From NCBI GenBank assembly GCA_030665485.1, contig DAOUZV010000052.1, positions 1 to 8,177 on the forward strand: 8,177 nucleotides of DNA, written 5' to 3'. Position numbers and translations under genes: made by a program. Shown piece after piece: positions 1 to 6,696 of the stretch. The notes under the pieces were generated by a model that was not told the DNA's origin, made no database searches, and saw nothing but the letters and a program-made list of their open reading frames with translations. The DNA is from Chloroflexota bacterium. GTDB taxonomy: Bacteria > Chloroflexota > Dehalococcoidia > JABGRK01. The stretch's first letter is position 1, and the number at the start of each line of letters is the position of its first letter.

Positions 1-148
1 ATACAATGAAAACGTGAACCACGCGAGATCAACCTCAAAGCCAATCAAGCATAAGCGGGCGAAGCGAAGCTAGCCCTACCGTTACTTCTGGCACTCAAAG
101 TTCTTTTGATTCCCATTTTTGAAATCACAGTACCTTGGTTAATAAAAA

Positions 149-157
149 TGATATACT
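149..157 (+). promoter_or_regulatory. Candidate extended -10 promoter element for pckA
   Basis: The sequence TGATATACT contains TATACT (five of six matches to TATAAT) directly preceded by TGN, the extended -10 form that can work without a good -35. No convincing -35 lies 16-18 bp upstream. Transcription would begin near 163-165, leaving a very short leader of about 15 nt that still includes the GGAGG. The short leader keeps confidence moderate. Confidence 0.4.
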
Positions 158-165
158 ACGTTATT

Positions 166-170
166 GGAGG
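166..170 (+). promoter_or_regulatory. Ribosome binding site that fixes the pckA start
   Basis: GGAGG lies 8 nt before the ATG at 179. An in-frame TTG at 164 would extend the protein by five residues, but it overlaps this Shine-Dalgarno sequence and has none of its own. The ATG at 179 is therefore preferred. Confidence 0.85.
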
Positions 171-178
171 ATTTAAAA

Positions 179-1774
179 ATGGCCACAAACTTTAACCTGA
201 ATGAATTTACCAAAACAGCCGAAAGAATATGGCATAAGGCAGTAGCTGAAGGCAGGCTAACTTACAATCCTTCCGAGGAAGAGCTCAGGGCTTTTGTTGC
301 TGCAGAACCAAGAGTAAAGAAGACTATATACGACAATTTCGTGGCCGAGAGCGAACCCACCTCCCGGGCTCAGGCATTTACCAAAAACAGCGTTGACGCA
401 GAGTTTGGCCAAACCGAACTTGACCTACTGAAGCAGTGCGAAGAAACGCTGGCCAAACAAAAGCTTATCTGTATAGACAGAATCGTTGGAAACATTGACA
501 ATGGTGCAATGGTCAGGCTTATCATCCCGAAGCAATTCGCCCATATCGCCTATGGAGGCGGACATCTATTCTATCCGGTAGACGGGGCTGACAAGAAACC
601 TGATTATCAGATCGTCTTCTTCAATGATGAGGGATGGGAAAAGAACAAATCCAAGCCGCTACCAGAGAAGGATATTACCATAAGACTGGCACTACTCAAC
701 GACGGTAGCGCCGTTAAAATAGTTAGAAACAGCAACTACATTGGCGAATACAAGAAAGGCGTGTTTGCCTGTGAGGACTGGGCGGCAAAAACTAAAAAGG
801 GCGGCATATTCCTGCACTGTGGGGCAAGGGAAGACCGATTGCAGTATGCACACGGTGGATACCGTACAGTAAGCACGCTAATGTGCGCGCTTTCCGCCAA
901 CGGCAAAACCACCACCACCTGCCAGATTCTGGCCAAGAAGGGCAAGGAGAAATCATGGCTCATACAGGACGATGGCGGCACCCTGATGCCCGACGGTAGC
1001 TTCCGAGGATTCGAGGCGGGCGGCGTATTCGTCAAGACAGAGGGCGTGATACCCGGAGAGCAGGCGGAGATATACTACGGTCTGCTGAAACGAGACACGG
1101 TATGTGAAAACGTATGCGTGACAGACGATGGCGATTTCGACTTTAACGATGTTGAAAGAACGGCCAACGGACGCGCCGTAATTCTGAGGCGCGATTTCAT
1201 GCACGCCAGTCCCTATATAGATATCGAACGCGTGGATAACATCATTATCATCACGCGCGCACCTATCGTGCCAGCGATTTCCAAACTGACGCTGCAGCAG
1301 GCAGCAGCCTGCATGGTACTGGGACAGGCCATGGAGTCGTCCGCGGGAGACCCAACGCAGGCAGGGAAGATAAGAAACGAGTTCTTCTATGACCCGTTTG
1401 TTGCCGGAGACAGAGCCGATCACGCCAACAGGTTTTATGAGATATTGAAGGGGTTGCCTCACATCAACTACTACATGATAAACACCGGAGGTGTGGGCGA
1501 GGGACTGCACTACAAAGCAATAAATGTGGACCACACCATGGGCATACTAGATTCGTTGCTCAGGGGCGGGCTTGAGGACTGGGTGGATTCGCCAACCGGC
1601 TTTCAGGTGCCAGCTGCGATTCGCGCGGTAGATGATATACTGGTGCATCCTGAGAGACTGTACAGCCCCGCCGAGTTCGAACAAAAACAGTCCGAATTGA
1701 ACCAGATAAGAGCCGAGGCCGTGGAAAAGATCGGCAACAAGCTGCACGCCGATATCAAGAACGTGTTTAAATAG
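179..1774 (+). CDS. pckA: Phosphoenolpyruvate carboxykinase (ATP-type), divergent
   Basis: A cytosolic enzyme that interconverts oxaloacetate plus ATP with PEP, CO2 and ADP, linking the TCA-type acids to gluconeogenesis or anaplerosis. The 531-residue length is normal for ATP-PEPCK. Recognisable family landmarks run in order: a TSR segment near residues 61-63 that may replace the TGRSPKD substrate loop (R63 as the substrate arginine); YIGEYKKGVF at 187-196, matching the family's GEMKKGMF with the metal-binding lysine; FLHCGA with H213; a P-loop at 237-244; the kinase-2 aspartates in LIQDDGG (D264, D265); an arginine at 337-338 before SPYIDIERVDNI; and NTGGVGEG near 435-441. The P-loop reads ALSANGKT instead of GLSGTGKT, and the usual DDEHGW is DDGGTL, so this is a divergent subfamily. 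It stands alone on the + strand, convergent with the - strand genes. Fold assignment is firm; nucleotide preference (ATP or other) is inferred. Confidence 0.88.
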   Translation: MATNFNLNEFTKTAERIWHKAVAEGRLTYNPSEEELRAFVAAEPRVKKTIYDNFVAESEPTSRAQAFTKNSVDAEFGQTELDLLKQCEETLAKQKLICIDRIVGNIDNGAMVRLIIPKQFAHIAYGGGHLFYPVDGADKKPDYQIVFFNDEGWEKNKSKPLPEKDITIRLALLNDGSAVKIVRNSNYIGEYKKGVFACEDWAAKTKKGGIFLHCGAREDRLQYAHGGYRTVSTLMCALSANGKTTTTCQILAKKGKEKSWLIQDDGGTLMPDGSFRGFEAGGVFVKTEGVIPGEQAEIYYGLLKRDTVCENVCVTDDGDFDFNDVERTANGRAVILRRDFMHASPYIDIERVDNIIIITRAPIVPAISKLTLQQAAACMVLGQAMESSAGDPTQAGKIRNEFFYDPFVAGDRADHANRFYEILKGLPHINYYMINTGGVGEGLHYKAINVDHTMGILDSLLRGGLEDWVDSPTGFQVPAAIRAVDDILVHPERLYSPAEFEQKQSELNQIRAEAVEKIGNKLHADIKNVFK

Positions 1775-1881
1775 ATACCCAGAGGTATACTTTGACCAAA
1801 GACGTAGCTATTAAAGTAAGTGCTATAGTAGCTACCTAATATGAGGCTAGCAATGCTCTTTCGAGATCAAATAACTGGTGT

Positions 1882-2262
1882 CTAGTTGTGGAAATCTCGA
1901 ATCACATCGCGATTAATATTTTCAATGGTTGTAGTATAAAATCCCCGCAGGCGCTTCTTTGATTTGGCGTGCAAATAGTTTGATTGAGCCTCTTTTATGC
2001 CACCCAGCGTCAGCTGTATCCTGTAAAACGGCGTAACCCTGTTTTTGGCTTTGGGCGATGCTATCATTATCCATCCGTAGCGCCACATCAGGTAAACAAT
2101 GCTCAAAGCCTGCCCGCCATCTGTGAAGTTTATACCTGACCTTTCCGTTAGGCTCCACGGGTAAATGCCATATCTGCGCACCGAGGTTTCCTGGCAATAT
2201 GCTTTATAGAAAAGATTTAGAAGCTGCCTTGCCGCCTTAAATATGTCGATTTTATCAGCCAT
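1882..2262 (-). CDS. Uncharacterised 126-residue protein, possible winged-helix fold, linked to nrdJ
   Basis: Not recognised as a named family. The protein is small and basic, with several aromatic residues and no signal peptide or membrane segment. By eye, a helix (about residues 7-22) is followed by short helices at about 37-43 and 48-64, then a strand-turn-strand stretch (65-84, rich in basic and hydrophobic residues) and another helix (86-100). This order resembles a winged helix-turn-helix DNA-binding domain, but that is inference and could be wrong. The ATG is preceded by GGAG about 6 nt upstream and lies 16 nt after the nrdJ stop codon, so it is very likely cotranscribed with nrdR-nrdJ and under the same NrdR control. 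It is the last gene of the unit and converges on pckA. The real start and length look secure; the function is unknown. Confidence 0.75.
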   Translation of the reverse strand: MADKIDIFKAARQLLNLFYKAYCQETSVRRYGIYPWSLTERSGINFTDGGQALSIVYLMWRYGWIMIASPKAKNRVTPFYRIQLTLGGIKEAQSNYLHAKSKKRLRGFYTTTIENINRDVIRDFHN

Positions 2263-2278
2263 CGAGTCTCCGTCATAC

Positions 2279-4891
2279 TTAACACTTACTGTAGCCGCAC
2301 ATGTGGCAGGTCAAACAGCCCTCCTGATAGGCAAGCGTTCCGCCACAATCGGGGCACTGGCCAGCAACGCCTTTGGACAACGATCCGCTGCCATTACCTT
2401 TAACTTGAGGTTCGGCCGCCTCTGCTTTGCCGAGGTCGATATTAATCTGTTGCTCATACTCGGGTTTATCAGCTACGCGTTTTTCCAGTACGCCGCCGAT
2501 AGCGTCGGGGCAGGACAGGATTGAGTGCCCTTCCTCCCAGGCGATCGACGGGCAGCGGATACCGCGCAGGTGCTTGACCAGAGATGCCACCTCAACACCG
2601 GAACGCAGCGCCAGCGAAATCAGCCTGCCTATGGCCTCCAGCTGAGCCGAGGCACACCCACCAGCCTTGCCCAGATGAGAGAACACCTCGCATATACCTC
2701 TGTTATCGGAGTTTACCGTTATATAGATGCTGCCGCAGCCAGTTGCCACCTTGTTAGTAACTCCTATTGTTGCGCTCGGCCGATCCCTGGGCATCAGTGT
2801 TTCAGCGACTGATGGCTCCTCCTCCTCACTCTTTACATTCAGAGATAGCACCTGCGAATCGCGGCTGCGGTCGCGGTAGATGGTTACGCCCTTGCAATCC
2901 TCTCTGTATGCCAGTATATATACATCGGCCACGTCCTCACGTGTGGCATCGTGCGGAAAGTTAACAGTTTTAGAAACGGCGTTGTTGGTATGCTTCTGGA
3001 ACGCCGACTGCATCTGCACATGGCACTCCGGCGTTATATCGTGGGCGGTCTTGAAAACGTCTTTCACCTTCTGAGGAATATCCTCCATATCTTTGAGACC
3101 GCCCTTGCTGGAAAGCTCGCGGATAAGCTCCTCGCTGTAGAAACCGCCGGCCTTTGCCACCTCCTCAAATATGGGGTGCACCTCCACAAATTGATCTCCA
3201 TCCAATATGTTGCGGGTAAAGCACAACGCAAAAAGCGGCTCAATGCCACTGGAGCATCCCGCTATTATACTGATGGTGCCCGTGGGCGCAATGGTAGTTC
3301 TGGTGGCGTTTCTTAATTTAAGCCCGCCCTTTTTATCGTAGGTACTTCCTTTATAAGCGGGGAAGGTACCCCTCTCCTTAGCAAGCTCCGCCGATGCCGC
3401 CGCCGCCTCTTCATCTACAAACTTCATTACATCTTCAGCAGCAGTAAGAGCCTCTTTGGAATCGTATTGGATCCCCATCTTTATCAGCATATCGGCAAAC
3501 CCCATAACTCCAAGGCCTATCTTTCTTGTGCTTCTGGTCCTGTCGCCAATTTGAGGAAGGGGATAGCTATTGACCTCGATAACGTTATCCAAAAAACGCA
3601 CCGCTATTTTCACCGTCTTTGCCAGCTTCTCCCACATGATGCGCCCGCCAAAAACCATCTTAGACAGGTTGATTGAACCTAGGTTGCAGGACTCATACGG
3701 GAGCAGCGGTTGCTCACCGCAGGGATTTGTGCTCTCTATCGACCCCAGCTTAGGTGTGGGATTATCCCTGTTGATGCGGTCGATAAACACTATGCCAGGA
3801 TCGCCGGTGCGCCACGCCATGTCTACTATTTGATTAAAGACTTCCTTAGCATTTAACTTGCCAGCCACTTTTTGGTTGGCTGGATTGATCAAATCATAGT
3901 CCCTGCCTTTTTCGGCTGCCCGCATGAATTTTTCGTTAAGCGCCACAGACAGGTTGAAATTATTTAAAGTATCAGATTTTTCTTTGGCATGGATGAACTT
4001 CAATATATCGGGATGATCCACGCTTAGTATTGCCATATTGGCACCGCGGCGTGTCCCACCCTGTTTGATTACATCGGTAGCAGTATCAAACGCACGCATA
4101 AAGGATACCGGCCCGCTGGCCACGCCTCCGGTAGAACCCACAGGATCGCTTTCAGGCCTTAAGCGCGAAAAAGAAAAGCCAGTGCCTCCGCCGCTCTTGT
4201 GAATAAGTGCTGTGTATTTTACCGCATCGAATATAGACTCCATGGAATCCTCGATGGGAAGCACGAAACAGGCGGAAAGCTGCTGCAACTCCCTGCCCGC
4301 ATTCATCAGGGTCGGCGAGTTGGGGAGAAACTCAAAGCTAGTCATTACGTCGTAGAACTCGTCTTCCCATATTTTCACATCTGCTGTGGCATTGAACTTC
4401 TTTTCCGCGGATGCGATATTGCCAGCCACGCGGCGGAACATGTCTTCTATTGTCTCCGTGACATTGCCCTGCCTGTCCTTGCCCAGATACCTGCGTTTGA
4501 GCACCGTCTCCGCCGTCGAACCCACCTCGATAACAGATATCGATGGCAATTCCTCCGGCTCCGGCTCCTGGCCGACAATGGAGGCAGTATCGTATTCCTG
4601 GTTTTTAACATCGTCTGTGCTCTCTTTAAGAACTAAATCTACGATGCCTTGTATTTCAGTTATAGTTGGGTTGGTAGTTGGCCTCGACACAAGATCCTCC
4701 ATTCCCGGTAGCGGTGCGATATTTTTGACTCGATCACGCTCAAGTCGCAGCAGCACTTCTTGGGTCAACTTATCTTTTGCATCACGGTCATTGATGCCCA
4801 TCGACTCCACAATCTTATATATGTCCTGCGCCGCGCTGTTGCGCGCTGAGCCACTTCTCTTGCCACCACGCAGTTTCTGGTTATCAGGCAT
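2279..4891 (-). CDS. nrdJ: Adenosylcobalamin-dependent (class II) ribonucleotide reductase
   Basis: Reduces ribonucleotides to deoxyribonucleotides using a thiyl radical generated from adenosylcobalamin, so it needs neither oxygen nor a second radical subunit. In the 870-residue form, the catalytic motif NPCGEQPLLPYESC places the radical cysteine at C391, E393 beside it and the second redox cysteine at C402. The 11-residue spacing of the two cysteines matches what is known for Thermotoga NrdJ. The partner cysteine is C208 in LSACFVLP. GGTRRGANM (near 278-286) is also typical of the family. The last 25 residues hold six cysteines (846, 849, 859, 862, 865, 870), the C-terminal zinc-ribbon or disulfide-relay tail. 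The N-terminal 120 or so residues show no clear ATP-cone. The ATG at 4891 overlaps the nrdR stop by 8 nt and has GGGG 5 nt upstream; an in-frame ATG at 4948 would add 19 residues but lacks a good binding site. Confidence 0.95.
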   Translation of the reverse strand: MPDNQKLRGGKRSGSARNSAAQDIYKIVESMGINDRDAKDKLTQEVLLRLERDRVKNIAPLPGMEDLVSRPTTNPTITEIQGIVDLVLKESTDDVKNQEYDTASIVGQEPEPEELPSISVIEVGSTAETVLKRRYLGKDRQGNVTETIEDMFRRVAGNIASAEKKFNATADVKIWEDEFYDVMTSFEFLPNSPTLMNAGRELQQLSACFVLPIEDSMESIFDAVKYTALIHKSGGGTGFSFSRLRPESDPVGSTGGVASGPVSFMRAFDTATDVIKQGGTRRGANMAILSVDHPDILKFIHAKEKSDTLNNFNLSVALNEKFMRAAEKGRDYDLINPANQKVAGKLNAKEVFNQIVDMAWRTGDPGIVFIDRINRDNPTPKLGSIESTNPCGEQPLLPYESCNLGSINLSKMVFGGRIMWEKLAKTVKIAVRFLDNVIEVNSYPLPQIGDRTRSTRKIGLGVMGFADMLIKMGIQYDSKEALTAAEDVMKFVDEEAAAASAELAKERGTFPAYKGSTYDKKGGLKLRNATRTTIAPTGTISIIAGCSSGIEPLFALCFTRNILDGDQFVEVHPIFEEVAKAGGFYSEELIRELSSKGGLKDMEDIPQKVKDVFKTAHDITPECHVQMQSAFQKHTNNAVSKTVNFPHDATREDVADVYILAYREDCKGVTIYRDRSRDSQVLSLNVKSEEEEPSVAETLMPRDRPSATIGVTNKVATGCGSIYITVNSDNRGICEVFSHLGKAGGCASAQLEAIGRLISLALRSGVEVASLVKHLRGIRCPSIAWEEGHSILSCPDAIGGVLEKRVADKPEYEQQINIDLGKAEAAEPQVKGNGSGSLSKGVAGQCPDCGGTLAYQEGCLTCHMCGYSKC

Positions 4892-5438
4892 AGTTACCCC
4901 GCATTCTGTTAAGCCTTCCTCTTTTAACCACAGCGGCCAGTTGCTCATCTGGGATTAAAGGTAATTGACCAGGAAGATGCAAATTGCCTTCACCGCCCTC
5001 CACAAGCGTGTCAACCTCCTCTTTGAGGCTGTCAATATCGGCAAAATGGCGATACACACTGGCGAAACGGATGTAGGCGATATGGTCCAGATTTTTTAGG
5101 CGCTCCATTACCATTTCACCAACCTCCGAACTTGTAACCTCACCTCTGCCCAGGCGGTGAATCTCCCCTTCGATTTCATCTATTAGCTTTTCAACAGAAC
5201 CGGCGCGCATAGGCCGCTTCTCACAAGCTTTGCTTATACCACTGGCCAATTTTTCGCGATTAAACTCTTCCCTTAAGCCCCCTTTTTTTACAATGAGCAA
5301 ACTGGTTGTTTGAACCCGCTCAAAGGTGGAAAAACGCTGATCGCACTTCAGGCACTGGCGGCGGCGGCGTACCCCATCACCAGCATTTCTGGAGTCGGTC
5401 ACCTTGGAATAACTATGGCCACAATGCGGACACTTCAT
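4884..5438 (-). CDS. nrdR: Transcriptional repressor NrdR
   Basis: A nucleotide-sensing repressor of ribonucleotide reductase genes. The 184-residue protein begins with the diagnostic zinc ribbon (C3, C6, C29, C32) including the VTDSR and FSTFERV stretches, followed by an ATP-cone domain (about residues 46-136, with KKGGLREEFNREKL) that senses ATP/dATP-type nucleotides. Most NrdR proteins are about 150-165 residues; here a tail of roughly 30 residues (from about 150) follows the cone. The start ATG has GGTGGTGAT 9 nt upstream, and the protein begins directly at the conserved MKCPHCG, so the start is secure. Its stop codon overlaps the nrdJ start (ATGCCTGA), which suggests translational coupling. 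Two NrdR boxes lie just upstream, so autoregulation together with nrdJ is expected. Confidence 0.96.
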   Translation of the reverse strand: MKCPHCGHSYSKVTDSRNAGDGVRRRRQCLKCDQRFSTFERVQTTSLLIVKKGGLREEFNREKLASGISKACEKRPMRAGSVEKLIDEIEGEIHRLGRGEVTSSEVGEMVMERLKNLDHIAYIRFASVYRHFADIDSLKEEVDTLVEGGEGNLHLPGQLPLIPDEQLAAVVKRGRLNRMRGNYA

Positions 5439-5458
5439 TGGATTTATATCACCACCAG

Positions 5459-5474
5459 CAACAATATATAGTAG
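5459..5474 (-). promoter_or_regulatory. NrdR box 1 (proximal)
   Basis: The palindrome core CAATATATAG fits the published NrdR-box core CwAtATaTwG at every position. It sits just downstream of the predicted transcription start (about 5477) and shares a 12-nt identical core (ACAATATATAGT) with box 2, 31 bp away. Binding here would block initiation or early elongation of nrdR-nrdJ. Confidence 0.85.
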
Positions 5475-5483
5475 AGTGCTGAC

Positions 5484-5513
5484 ATGCTACTACAATATAT
5501 AGTATCTTGTCAA
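5484..5513 (-). promoter_or_regulatory. Predicted nrdR-nrdJ promoter
   Basis: On the - strand a perfect -35 TTGACA (5508-5513) is followed after 18 bp by TAGCAT (5484-5489, four of six matches to TATAAT). The spacer is filled by NrdR box 2. The -35 starts just after the ftsZ terminator, so this is the natural promoter for the nrd unit. The weak -10 and slightly long spacer are the uncertain part. Confidence 0.6.
5490..5505 (-). promoter_or_regulatory. NrdR box 2 (distal, between -35 and -10)
   Basis: The same core CAATATATAG lies 31 bp (about three DNA turns) from box 1. The paired arrangement at whole-turn spacing is the known hallmark of NrdR operators. Occupation would directly cover the promoter spacer. 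Confidence 0.85.
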
Positions 5514-5525
5514 GGGTTTTTCGAT

Positions 5526-5561
5526 ACAAAAAGGCCATAGAAGCATAACTTCTATGGCCTT
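5526..5561 (-). terminator. Rho-independent terminator of ftsA-ftsZ
   Basis: A perfect 13-bp inverted repeat (5531-5543 pairing with 5549-5561, AAGGCCATAGAAG on the + strand) encloses a 5-nt loop. Read on the - strand, the stem ends in CCTT followed by TTTG, giving a run of five U residues. It lies about 30 nt past the ftsZ stop codon and just upstream of the nrdR promoter, so it separates the two units. Confidence 0.9.
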
Positions 5562-5589
5562 ACTATGTTCCCTTTCACGCAGGGAATTT

Positions 5590-6696
5590 CTAACTGTTAT
5601 TGTTTATAAGCGGACTATGTGACGCCATCTCGCGCGGTTGCTGCATCGGCCTTGGCCTGCGCAGGATCGTCGGCACGTCGAGTTGGTGCTCTTCTTCCTG
5701 CCCTCTTAGGAACGTCTGCAAGCGCTCTTCCTGCGGAGCAGCCTCCGAAGTCTTGGCAATAAAACCGGTTGCAATCAGCGTTACCTTGCAGTCAGTGCCC
5801 ATCTCAGGATCCTTAACCAGACCAAAGATGATGTTGGCATCTGAGTCCAGAGCCTTGCTGATCACAGAAGCCGCCTGATTTATCTCATGCAGCTTGAAGT
5901 CAGTACCGGCCGTTACGTTGAACAGTACGCCACGGGCACCTTCAATAGCCATATCCAGAATAGGGCTGGCCAACGCCGCTTGAGCCGCCTCCACCGCCCG
6001 ATTGGGGCCGCTGCCATGACCAATGGCCATCCACGCCGGTCCGGCGTTGCTCATAATGGCCTTTACGTCGGCGAAGTCAAGGTTGATTTCACCGGGTGTG
6101 GTGATGAGTTCCGCAATAGATTTAACGCCCTGCTGCACTACATCGTCGGCCATTTTGAAAGCGCTCTCGGCGGTGACGTCCTCATCGCAGAGGCTGAGCA
6201 GTCGCTCGTTGGGAATCACGATCAGGGTGTCCACCCTGTCGACCAGACGGGCTATACCCTGCTCCGCAGATAGTTTCCTTCTGTTACCTTCAAAATCGAA
6301 CGGCTTGGTAACAACGGCTATGGTTAGAATACCCATCTCCTTGGCGATCTGAGCCACTACCGGAGCAGCGCCGGTGCCAGTACCACCACCCATGCCAGCA
6401 GCAATAAACACCATATCCGAGTCTTCTATCATCTCCGTAAGCTCTTCCCTGCTCTCCTCAGCAGCCTCCATCCCCATATTGGGGTCACCGCCGACACCAA
6501 GCCCCTTGGTAAGTTTCATGCCTATCGGCAGTTTCGAAGGCGCTTCGGTGCGAAGCAGCGCCTGGGCGTCTGTATTGATAGTCATAAACTCCACGCCCTG
6601 TATGTCAGCCTCTATCATCCTGGTAATCGCGTTGCCACCGCCACCGCCCACACCGATTACCTTGATGCATGCCTTATCAGGAGTTGCTCGTGTCAT
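5590..6696 (-). CDS. ftsZ: Cell division protein FtsZ (tubulin-like GTPase)
   Basis: Polymerises with GTP into the cytokinetic ring at midcell. The 368-residue protein shows the GTP-binding GVGGGGGNA (15-23), the tubulin signature GGGTGTG (103-109), NERLL at 163-167 and the T7 synergy loop NLDFADV (205-211), whose aspartates D207 and D210 complete the GTPase site of the next subunit. The globular part ends near residue 314. It is followed by an unusually short linker of about 25 residues and the conserved C-terminal peptide LDVPTILRR (339-347) that binds FtsA. About 20 residues continue past this peptide, whereas it is normally nearly terminal. The start at 6696 is chosen for its AAAGGAGGT 4 nt upstream; an upstream in-frame ATG at 6723 lacks such a site. 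The gene overlaps the end of ftsA by 20 nt, with its binding site inside ftsA, which suggests coupled translation. Confidence 0.97.
   Translation of the reverse strand: MTRATPDKACIKVIGVGGGGGNAITRMIEADIQGVEFMTINTDAQALLRTEAPSKLPIGMKLTKGLGVGGDPNMGMEAAEESREELTEMIEDSDMVFIAAGMGGGTGTGAAPVVAQIAKEMGILTIAVVTKPFDFEGNRRKLSAEQGIARLVDRVDTLIVIPNERLLSLCDEDVTAESAFKMADDVVQQGVKSIAELITTPGEINLDFADVKAIMSNAGPAWMAIGHGSGPNRAVEAAQAALASPILDMAIEGARGVLFNVTAGTDFKLHEINQAASVISKALDSDANIIFGLVKDPEMGTDCKVTLIATGFIAKTSEAAPQEERLQTFLRGQEEEHQLDVPTILRRPRPMQQPREMASHSPLINNNS

Noticed and set aside
2..73. Possible + strand gene tail of 23 residues at the left edge
   Set aside because: It is short, very basic and of low information; nothing distinguishes it from chance.
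95..120. TCAAA/TTTGA hairpin followed by five T residues upstream of pckA, terminator-like
   Set aside because: The stem is only 5 bp and almost all A-T, too weak for an intrinsic terminator.
953..1534. Long - strand open frame (193 codons) inside pckA
   Set aside because: It is fully antisense to a well-supported enzyme, has no recognisable motifs, and is explained as a shadow of the pckA frame.
4386..4958. Long + strand open frame (190 codons) antisense to nrdJ
   Set aside because: It is Ser/Leu/Arg-rich with no domain, opposite conserved nrdJ sequence: a shadow frame.
5439..5480. Possible cobalamin riboswitch in the nrdR-nrdJ leader
   Set aside because: The leader is only about 40 nt, far too short for a cobalamin aptamer; control is explained by the NrdR boxes.
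5568..5586. Second small inverted repeat TTCCCT/AGGGAA next to the ftsZ stop
   Set aside because: The 6-bp stem has no U tract; the neighbouring 13-bp hairpin suffices as terminator.
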